A stretch of 64,000 nucleotides of DNA. Source: Patiria pectinifera. Taxonomy: Eukaryota; Echinodermata; Asteroidea; Valvatida; Asterinidae. Below the pieces are notes generated by a model, which searched no databases, was not told the origin of the DNA, and was given only the letters and a program-made list of their open reading frames with translations. The stretch spans positions 11,243,513-11,307,512 of the forward strand of contig CM057147.1 in assembly GCA_029964075.1 (NCBI GenBank), read 5' to 3'. Shown here one piece after another: positions 56,421 to 64,000 of the stretch (positions are counted from its first letter, which is position 1; the number at the start of each line of letters is the position of its first letter). Made by a program: the position numbers and the translations under genes.

Positions 56421-57033
56421 GAACTTCACTTAGATTTACTGATATTTTACGTCAGTAGCATCTCTCTGTTCTTTTGCTGGTTGTTGCATTTTGCACAGTT
56501 TGTCAAGACTATCGAAAGCATGATATCTAAACATGCCTGGATTCCAGTTCCACATTATGGAGTACCGAAGTGTGACATCATTTAGAACCAGAAAGTGTAG
56601 TGCAAACGAATGGAGTACGCGCGCGTGCTGGTTCACAGGCTGAATCACGAGCTAATGTCTTTCACACATGTTTTGTGCGCGTGACGTATTCACTTCAGTA
56701 CCTCATAGTTGAACTATGGTAACTGATGTAGTTCACGCTCCAACTTGCCATGGAATGCAAGAGTTAGAGGATTCCTAACTCGGGACTTTAATGTAGCCCC
56801 TTTAATTACCCTCCCTTTTCCATTCTAGAGATAACACAAGCAGATATCAGTATTGAGTGTTCACCTACTGGTTCTTAGATGCACTTTGTTACCCTTTTAA
56901 AATGCCAGAGACCTTCCACAATATGCATCACTATGCAATGCTTGCATATCTGATCCATATCTGATCCATTTCTGTCAATATCTGTTTTAATAAGCATATA
57001 GCTAACACAATGTGTTTTCCTTTCACGTTGTAG

Positions 57034-57238
57034 GTTTGTTCCACACAGGCTCCAGCCTCGTCATCCTCAGAGCCAGGTCGCAAGCGGCGTGCCTTGCAAG
57101 AAGAGTCAGTTCCTTCCAACACGACATACTTCAGCCATGAGACTCATTTTGCATTTGCTGTTGTCTTAGACGCCATCCCCAATAACCCACCAGTTATCAC
57201 AAACTTGGTAGAGAATATGTTCATGAATGAGGATGAAG
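57034..57238 (+). CDS. Exon 36: second furin-type site, start of cadherin-like repeats
   Basis: The acceptor is ACGTTGTAG and the donor GTAACT; phase 0 in, 1 out. It encodes CSTQAPASSSEPGRKRRALQ, a basic R-K-R-R site, then HFAFAVVLDAIPNNPPVITN and VENMFMNEDE. NNPPV and NEDEG open a cadherin-like or tandem-95 repeat. Confidence 0.88.
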
Positions 57239-57587
57239 GTAACTTTACCTTTTTGATCAATTTAATGTTTCCACCATATTTATAAAAACTTACATCTAAT
57301 ATTTTCATTGTATTCTATTGATTATCGCATAGCAAAGTGAGATTTATTAAAAAAAAAAACTAAATCAAATTGTTTCCATAATGGTTCATTTGTTGTCTGA
57401 ATGATGTCATAGCAATACAGTGTGTATAAAAAAAAATGATACGTTTAGAGAATTTTTTTTTTTGAATTGAAGCTCCTATTTTGCTTAATACTAACTTATA
57501 AACGTTTTTTAGAATGATTATTTCTCAACACAATGTTGTTTTCCCTATCTCATTTGGACACCTACATCCAGAGATATAGACATTTAA

Positions 57588-58129
57588 AGGTACAGTCCAT
57601 CATTTGTAATTTGTGCATTTTGTTCGTTTGAAGCAACAAAAGTGCTCAAAATCTAAAGAAGGAGGCTGAACAACTAACCTGATGAAGTTTCAGCTCAGCT
57701 TCAGCTGTATATTTCGAGAAAAACAACATTCTAGGATCTCGATTTCAGATCAAAAGTTGCTGAGTCATGTTTTGAATTGGGCTTGAATTCAGCGTCCGAG
57801 ACACGTTCTTACTGAGCTGATTGCAGCTACGTGATGTGGCGCACCGATCCGACGAATTATAGCAACCACGTGCGCGTGTGCGTTGTGTCAATGCTTGTGC
57901 GTGCTTCGCCAAATGAAAAAAATGAACTACTAACGGAAATTTCCAACAGTGCTTCTTAAGACGCACCCTTGGAAAGGCCTTCTTTCGTTGATTTCTTCAA
58001 AATGACAGCTTGCCAGCAAGAATTATTTCACAGGGAGTTAGTCCCCTTACTATCTTTCAACCAAGTATGTTTTTCAACAATAATTACGCCAGTTACTTTT
58101 TGGATAGCTGCAAATGATGGACTCTGGCT
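57588..58129 (+). mobile_element. Family A MITE, full copy, TTAA-flanked (542 bp)
   Basis: TTAA at 57584-57587 and 58130-58133; ends AGGTACAGTCCATCATTTG and CAAATGATGGACTCTGGCT. Other copies are at 21540, 36788 and 43095. Confidence 0.88.
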
Positions 58130-58133
58130 TTAA

Positions 58134-59046
58134 TTGAAAGGAATGTCAATGTGTCCCAATTGCAGCAAAGTGGATGAAAGGAGATTAACATGCCAGCAGT
58201 CTCTCTGTTGGCCAACTTACCTATTGTTCTTTGCCATCAATATTGAGTTGAACAACCTGAACTTATGCTCCAATGATTATATAAATGAGTTACAAATCAG
58301 TTATTCATAAATACCTCAGAGAGTTTAACCATTTCTATTGGTCGAGAGCCCGTCACGTGGCCAGTCTTAAACGGATGATAAAGACATGGCTAGCTGGTCT
58401 TAAACACTTTTCCAGTGTCACATAAAATGTGGACACCCAAAAATCCAGTGCCTCTTACCGTTTTATTGGTTGAACGTTCACAGTCCTCACGTAGGCATGC
58501 GCAACACTACCAGTGAGTCAGAATTTTATAGTTCTAAATTCAAAACGCAACGCCCCAGGTGCGTTCTGCGCGACATCGCACAGAACGTGCCACGCGCGCG
58601 TCAATCTCCATAAAAGGGTTGTTTACATCTTAATCGCCAGCTGAACACTCCATTATTTAGGTAGAGGGATGTTTCAAAGAGCATGAAGCACGTGAACTTG
58701 TTGAACAAAATCGAGATTTTTTGATCGAAAAGGTATTTATGAATGGAAATAAACATGTGCTTGGTCGGTATTAATCACTCTGTTTAAGACTGCTTAGAGT
58801 CTGGGTGCTGATAATTACCCTCGCCTTCAGGTCGGGTAATTATCAGCATCCAGACTCCAAGCAGTCTTAAACAGAGTGATTAAAACCTCCCGAGCACACA
58901 TTTATTCCCCTAATCATACATGTAGGTTCCAACTCAATATTATTGGCAAAGAACAATTGGTAAGTTGGCCAACATTGCTGCCATGTTAATTTCCTTTCAT
59001 CCACGTTGCTGCAACTTGGACCACATTGACATATCATCCCTTTCAA
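58134..59046. mobile_element. TTAA-flanked long-TIR element, 913 bp, holding a family B element
   Basis: TTAA at 58130-58133 and 59047-59050; ends TTGAAAGGAATGTCAATGTG and its complement, with arms of about 120 bp (GTTGGCCAACTTACC pairs with GGTAAGTTGGCCAAC). The middle, about 58290-58930, is family B (other copy at 40985) and itself holds a hairpin on GCTGATAATTACCC near 58808-58850. Confidence 0.82.
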
Positions 59047-59089
59047 TTAACTGTCTATATCTCTGGAGGTAGGTGTTCTAATTGCAACC

Positions 59090-59757
59090 GGTGAAATGTT
59101 TTAAGCATATTTCAATCATATCTTTTTTGGCACCTTTGCTTTTCCTATTTCTACTGAAAGTTTTATTAATATTTCAATTATATCCCAGTAGTCGGTAAGT
59201 GGAATTGCTTTTTCACAAGTTTTGGATTATTTTCATGTTCACACATTTCCAAGTATTGCAATTATTATTATCTTCATTGTTTTATGTACATGTAATATTT
59301 TGAGAAAATCTGTCCTTTGGCCCTGGGTGGGTCAGCCACACACTCCAAGTTTCTTCAGTTCAGTCCTGTGTTAGCCACTGACAAGAAAAGACATACAGTA
59401 AAAGTCTTGTGATTTAAAGAAAGTTTTACAGCACTGGCAATTGCTGCCATGCGGCCACTGAGAAATAAAAACAGTATTTATTCCATCTAAACTTGAAGAT
59501 CCTGTATTTTCCCGGTCACATAATGAGATGGGAAAAACAGCATTGTATTGAGAAACAATCAGTCTTTAAGCAAGTTAGTATTAAAATAGGTGCTAGCATT
59601 TCAAATATTTTTTCTCTAAATGTATTTTTTGTTTTGATACAGACTGTATATCGCAAACGTTCTGTTGTATTATTTTACTTGGGTTATTTAAAGATATATG
59701 TACATTAAATATATGTGGTAGTCATTTTGTCACCTTTTCTGATTTCAGATTTGACGT
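59090..59757. other. Intron 36, nothing recognised
   Basis: AT-rich intron with no clear repeats. Confidence 0.4.
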
Positions 59758-60115
59758 ATTATCTTCAAGCAAACTTGAATCCTCGATCCTGATTGGTCGT
59801 TCCATGGCAACAACAGTGTGATATGAGGCTGTATTGCACGGTCCATATCGCACCCTGCGTATTGCGCTATTCCAAGATGCGAGCAACATTCCAGCTGTAT
59901 ACGCTAAGTTGCTGAATGTCCGTGTAATGTGTGCTCATTCCAACTGTACCGCGTGTCAAGTTTGCTTGAAGATAAATTTGTTATCACGCTCGCGCTCGTG
60001 GAACACGGAAAATGTAGTGCGTCTGTGTCCCACATACCACTCGGCCTTCGGCCTTGTGGTATGTGAGACACAGACGCAATACATTATTCCGTGTTCCACT
60101 CGCGCTGGCGGGATA
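59758..60115 (+). mobile_element. Double-hairpin repeat, family C, copy 3
   Basis: ATCTTCAAGCAAACTTGAAT at 59760 is mirrored by GTCAAGTTTGCTTGAAGAT near 59956. A second hairpin follows, GTGCGTCTGTGTCCCACATA...TATGTGAGACACAGACGC, with GGCCTTCGGCC at its loop. Confidence 0.8.
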
Positions 60116-60230
60116 ACTAATAATATACTGTATAAACAATGCAATTATTACACATCACTGGCAGAGCAAATGTTAGTGAATATCAAATATCGGTTGTTGT
60201 TATTTTTCTTGCTTTTATATTCTATTCCAG

Positions 60231-60398
60231 GAACTCTGTCGTACACATTCCAGGCCACTGATCTTGAAGATGACATTTTGGTCTTTGAGCTTGGTAGTCA
60301 CAGTAACATGCAAGGCACAGCGACGATCACAGAGAATGGTGAATTCAGCTACACACCTTGTACTGATTGCTACGGTACTGTCACTCTACAAATCACTG
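60231..60398 (+). CDS. Exon 37: cadherin-like/tandem-95 repeat
   Basis: The acceptor is TCTATTCCAG and the donor GTAAGA; phase 1 in, 1 out. It encodes GTLSYTFQATDLEDDILVFE, GTATITENGEFSYTPCTDCY and GTVTLQIT. The ATDLEDD calcium-site-like loop and G.F.Y.P pattern fit bacterial-type cadherin-like repeats found in large animal surface proteins. Confidence 0.9.
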
Positions 60399-60695
60399 GT
60401 AAGAGTCTCTACAAGATTTTGTTTTCTGAAAGATAATATCTGCCAGAACAATTTGCCAAGATGTTTTCTCGATAATATGTATTTTTATCAATGCAAAATG
60501 TGCAAAATACAAGGAAAAAAATATAAGTAATTCAAAAATACGTTATAAAAGGAAAAGCCATGGAAAGTCATTGGAATGTATATTTGTTTTTAGACACATT
60601 TCTCTTCGAAAAGCTGAAAAATTCAGTAAATTTTCCTTTGCACAGCATGTCAGATAAATAATTTCATGACGGGTTTATGACTACGGTTTATATCA

Positions 60696-60985
60696 GGCGC
60701 GGTTCTAGAGCCTATATTTTTGGGGGGCTAGCAGGGGTGGATCCAGAAATGTTTGCAGGGAGGCGTGCTAAAATGTAACTGTTTTTTTTCTCTGGACATT
60801 TGTAGGCCTTTTGAAAATCAATGGGGGGGGGCTCATACCGCATTTTCAATGGGGAGCGCTGATGAAATCTTACAATCATGTACACTGTAGTACCTAATAG
60901 TGCACGAATGCCCCCTCCTCACGACTACTACTTTTTGGATTTTTTTTGGGGGGGGGGGGCTAGACATAAAGCCCCCTCCCCCCTG
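60696..60985. repeat. G-rich repeat remnants
   Basis: Runs of G (GGGGGGGGGGGCTAG near 60950) and C with GGTGGATCCAG-like words, similar in texture to 10683-10866. No clear ends. Confidence 0.4.
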
Positions 60986-61136
60986 TTGAAGAGCGTTTGA
61001 AAGTTTATGTGTACTGAATTGGTGGTTTTGCGCAGTAATTTGTGGTATAAATGTTTAGATAATTATAAATGGTGCTATGCAAGTGATACATTTACAGACT
61101 TTTTCTATCTCTCTTTTCTTTTTATTATTTATTCAG

Positions 61137-61279
61137 TGAGGGAGGTACAGACCTTCCATGAGATAGAACCTCTATCTACCACTGTCAATCTCACCATTGA
61201 AGTCCGACCAGTCAACGATAATCCGGTGTTATACAGTGCACATAATGGTCAAGTTGTTGGCAATGGACGCATTGCTTTG
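61137..61279 (+). CDS. Exon 38: end of a cadherin-like repeat (PVNDNP)
   Basis: The acceptor is TATTCAG and the donor GTAAAT; phase 1 in, 0 out. It encodes VREVQTFHEIEPLSTTVNLT, IEVRPVNDNPVLYSA and VVGNGRIAL. V.PVNDNPV is the classic linker between cadherin-like repeats. Confidence 0.89.
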
Positions 61280-61800
61280 GTAAATTAAATAATGATAATG
61301 TTTGCCTTTTTATTTCACATGTTTTTGTGGTGGTGCTCCTAATAATCAGATGGGGGGTTTATGGGATTCATCACATGTGCGTTCCTTTACATGTAAACTT
61401 TTTTATGCTTCCTTACAGAAATTCAAACAGTTGTAAACAAATGATGCAAAAGCCATGATCTCATCTTATAGCTCACACCTATATTTTTGACAACCCTCAT
61501 TTTCTAGCCCCAAACTTTTATAATGGTCAGCGTGTCCATTGTCCCCATGATCACATCAACTAATATTGACAGTGATGCACACATCATTTGTCAATTTGAT
61601 TTATTGCTGATTTTTGTTACAATTTTTAATAAATATCTATTAAATTTGATTGAGTTCACTCATCTCCACAGCAAAAAATGGCATTTAACGCGCAAATCAC
61701 TGCAAACTCTTATATTTACGTAGCCCAGGTTGGACAACGTCTTCATTGCATTATGACTGATGTGTAGGGTATTCTACTACCATAGCCAAACAAATTATTG

Positions 61801-62390
61801 TTACCTGTTGGAGGAAGCTGAAATTTTGTTTACATATTTCTTGTGTCAGGGGTGTGAAATCTCAGCTTTAAAGCTGATTTCAGCTTTTTTTGTTTTGGAT
61901 TTCAGCTTTTTTTCTTTCACTTGCTGTGTACAAAAGTATAGGAGATGTCCAAAGTTCAGCTGTTTTTACACCTTGTTCAGCTGTTTTCAGCTATTTTTAT
62001 CAGCGGTCACTCACACCCCTGTTGTGTTCAGAATTATGTCTACGCTGGGTATAGAAAAGGTAAAAATGTCCATGGAGGACGTGTTTACTAAAAATAAACT
62101 GCAGATCCATGCTTTTGTCAGAAACATTTTCAGTACGAACTCCCCGTTAGAAGAATTACGTGTGCGTGCAACACAGTTACTATGCCATGTACGCAGCCGC
62201 GCGCGTAAGTGTTCACACAACATGCTCATACTGAGGACGTTTTCGACGAAAGCGTGGATCTGCAGTTTATTTTTTTAAACACTAAATACATCACCCATTG
62301 ACAAATCTACCTTTTCTAAACCCAGCGTATGCATAATTCTGGACACAAGGAATGTTTAAACAAAACTTCAGCTTCCTCCATCAGGTTACA
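61801..62390. mobile_element. Foldback element with long inverted arms
   Basis: ACCTGTTGGAGGAAGCTGAA is mirrored by TTCAGCTTCCTCCATCAGGT near 62369. Further pairs include AATTATGTCTACGCTGGGTA with ACCCAGCGTATGCATAATT, and AACTGCAGATCCATGCTTT near the loop. The left arm is interrupted at 61847-62021. Confidence 0.75.
61847..62021. mobile_element. 175-bp MITE inside the left arm of the foldback
   Basis: Ends CAGGGGTGTGA and TCACACCCCTG, hAT-like in look; TTGTGT on both sides is the likely duplicated target. The opposite, uninterrupted arm (complement of GGACACAAGGAAT) shows the site before insertion. The interior repeats CAGCT words. Confidence 0.75.
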
Positions 62391-62575
62391 AATATGAAAA
62401 AAATGTGTTATAATTTTTTTCGCTATGGCAGCAGACGTTCATACCTTGGACTCCGTCGCTTGTACACAATGGAGGATTCCAACCTGGGCTCATTTTAACA
62501 GTCTCGCTTCACAAATACACTTGTAGCAATTTATGTAAAATTGTGAAGAGATTTATGCAAATTTTATGATATTAA

Positions 62576-63096
62576 AGGGAATGTGCATCATTGGCTTTTG
62601 CCATAATTTTCAGAAATGAACTATTTGAGAGGTTAGTATTATAGATCAAATATTGTTACACTGACATTTTTTAAGTTTTGTGTTCGGAAAGGTTGGAAAA
62701 ACCAAGAAAAACAAAAATGTTCAAGTAGTCTGGTTTCCTGACTCCACAAAAGATAAAATGGATCAATTTATAGATGATGGAAAATTGTACGGCAAGGGAA
62801 CCAGTCTAGCTGACCTGCACCCGTTCATAACATGTAACCAATAGCAAACAAAATTTGGACTGAAAAAATGGTAAATTTGGAGCAGTAGTTGAAAAATAGT
62901 TAGGTTTTTCCAACGCTGGTTGGCCGACCACCGTTGGAAATGTATACAAAAGTACCATTTTCTTGAAATGACTTCACACCAGGTGCCATAATTTTACAAG
63001 ATGCTTGAGACTGTCATTTACCAACATCCTAGTAAGGTATTTCATAAAAACTTGGTAGTTTTATTTTTCAATGTTTGCAAATGTTGTATATTCCCT
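62576..63096. mobile_element. TTAA-flanked MITE, family E, copy 2 (521 bp)
   Basis: TTAA at 62572-62575 and 63097-63100; ends AGGGAATGTGCA and TGTATATTCCCT; about 90% like copy 1 by eye. Confidence 0.9.
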
Positions 63097-63168
63097 TTAA
63101 GATTTGCCTTTCCACATTTACTCATGATATGAAAGTTTACCCGTATGTTTTAACTTTTATAAATGCAG

Positions 63169-63408
63169 TTAACTGTTGAGCAGAACACAGGGTCCAATGT
63201 TGCCTACAAGGATCTGACTGCTATGCTAGGAGCATACGATGCTGACACCAATGATGAACTGACCATTGTAACCAGGCCCCCGACTTATGGCACCCTGACA
63301 CTGACAGGCCAAGTCAAGACTGTGCCTTCCAGGCAGAATTGCAGTGAGCCCTCTGTAGACAGTGAAGAGCCAGTCATTCCTTGTGGGATTGAGTTGCCTC
63401 ATAGTGAG
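63169..63408 (+). CDS. Exon 39: cadherin-like repeat, 3' edge uncertain
   Basis: The acceptor is AAATGCAG, phase 0 in. It encodes LTVEQNTGSNVAYKDLTAML, YDADTNDELTIVTRPPTYGT and CGIELPHSE. DADTNDEL is the repeat's acidic loop. The end is placed at GAG|GTAGAA (63408), a weak donor; the frame stays open to 63525, running into a MITE from 63488, so a later end cannot be ruled out. Confidence 0.78.
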
Positions 63409-63487
63409 GTAGAAGTTGTGATATTAAAGAGGTTGTTGAAACCTTGGCCTCACCTCCAGCTTTGGTTTATACCCACTGGTTCCACAG

Positions 63488-63687
63488 TGGATCGATCCAG
63501 TAAGCACCGCCCCATGGTGTTCTGACCAATCACAGCCGTGATTTATGTCCGACGTGCGTGCACAAAAGTCCGACATGCGTGCACGCGCGTATGATGCGCG
63601 CGGCAGGAAAATACAGTGTAGCATTGGAGAGGAGCATGTGTTAATTTGCCCAGTGCGCAGTGGGCGGGGCTTACTGGATCGATCCAT
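63488..63687. mobile_element. MITE, family G, 200 bp
   Basis: TGGATCGATCCAGTAAGC and GCTTACTGGATCGATCCA are perfect inverted ends, each starting with the palindrome TGGATCGATCCA. The part CCGCCCCATGGTGTTCTGAC recurs in array 2 at 37.5-37.8 kb. Confidence 0.88.
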
Positions 63688-63689
63688 TA

Positions 63690-64000
63690 CATAAAAGCCT
63701 CCAATGTCCAAACCGTTAACTTTGATCTCATGTTATACACTCTGATGTTCCTGAGGCCAAACACCAGACCTATATAAAGCCATTGTCCCAAAGAATAAGG
63801 GGCATACAATTTCCTGCTGATGCTGGAGACAATGTCAAGGTTTCAAAGCCCCCTAGGTTTGTCTGTCACAGTTGTTGTGCTTAAAGTAAGATTTATTTGC
63901 CAGCGGTACCTTACTGATACATGTACCTCACTGATTCTTACCGAGTACTAGAGACTTTTTGGTGCAGTTGTTGTGCTGAATGATTCCTGGGGTAGCTTGA
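63690..64000. other. Intron after exon 39, nothing recognised
   Basis: Unique-looking sequence to the window end; no further exon found. Confidence 0.4.

Larger units (their letters stand above)
57551..59080. repeat. Hairpin target split at its centre by two TTAA elements
   Basis: GACACCTACATCCAGAGATA (57557) and TATCTCTGGAGGTAGGTGTT (about 59060) are the arms of a palindrome whose central TTAA (57584-57587 and 59047-59050) flanks everything between. Two TTAA elements sit inside, sharing the TTAA at 58130-58133. Confidence 0.75.
1..64000 (+). other. Gene span: giant modular extracellular protein, both ends outside window
   Basis: A single + strand transcription unit is inferred from 39 exons whose GT-AG sites and codon phases chain together with only one clash. 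No start codon, signal peptide, transmembrane segment, stop codon or poly(A) site of this gene is seen, so it begins left of 1 and ends right of 64000. The order is about ten ESGI/GT.PG...TPP modules, a Cys-rich middle, one more module, a region with two furin-like sites, then cadherin-like repeats. Frequent N-x-T/S sites and Cys residues fit an extracellular protein. Module edges are phase 0 and the mid-module intron is phase 1, a pattern suited to exon shuffling. I do not recognise a named orthologue. Confidence 0.8.

Noticed and set aside
61760-62278. 172-codon open frame
   Set aside because: It runs through a foldback and a MITE nested in it; low-complexity F/S/C-rich peptide, no exon context.

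Overview
The window is AT-rich animal DNA with small, regularly phased exons, long introns packed with transposon debris, tRNA-derived SINEs ending in (ATT)n, LINE tails, many palindromic MITEs and a DIRS-type retrotransposon. This suggests a marine invertebrate, probably a deuterostome such as a lancelet, hemichordate or echinoderm. That is inference from style, and no species can be fixed.

One gene on the + strand appears to span the whole window and run off both ends. I could place 39 exons (2298 to about 63408, roughly 2,400 codons) by splice-site sequence, reading frame and phase; 37 of 38 junctions agree in phase. The product looks like a giant secreted or cell-surface modular protein. 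From the left edge to about 26.4 kb it is about ten copies of a roughly 150-200 residue beta-sandwich-like module. The module's first half carries a W..F.D.ESGI..Y....GT.PG signature and its second half carries YYVTV.A.N.AG then SNGF.VD.TPP. Exons 18-26 (33.7-42.8 kb) encode a non-repeated, cysteine-rich, lectin-like stretch. Exons 27-29 hold one more module. Exons 30-36 hold a unique region with two furin-type basic sites (RRRKR, RKRR). Exons 36-39 hold cadherin-like/tandem-95 type repeats (PVNDNP, DADTNDEL).

The introns hold a DIRS element (26.9-33.2 kb) inserted in an older MITE, a decayed IS630/Tc1-like transposon (about 8.5-10.1 kb), three LINE fragments, several SINE families, and at least seven non-autonomous families flanked by TTAA. 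There are also foldback elements nested in one another and Penelope-like ends carrying hammerhead-ribozyme-like cores.

The most striking signal is that four separate tandem arrays (138, 93, 145 and 64 bp periods) all lie exactly across an exon 3' end and its 5' splice site. Each has multiplied the donor site: 7, 3, 4 and 23 donor-like copies in a row, all in one gene.
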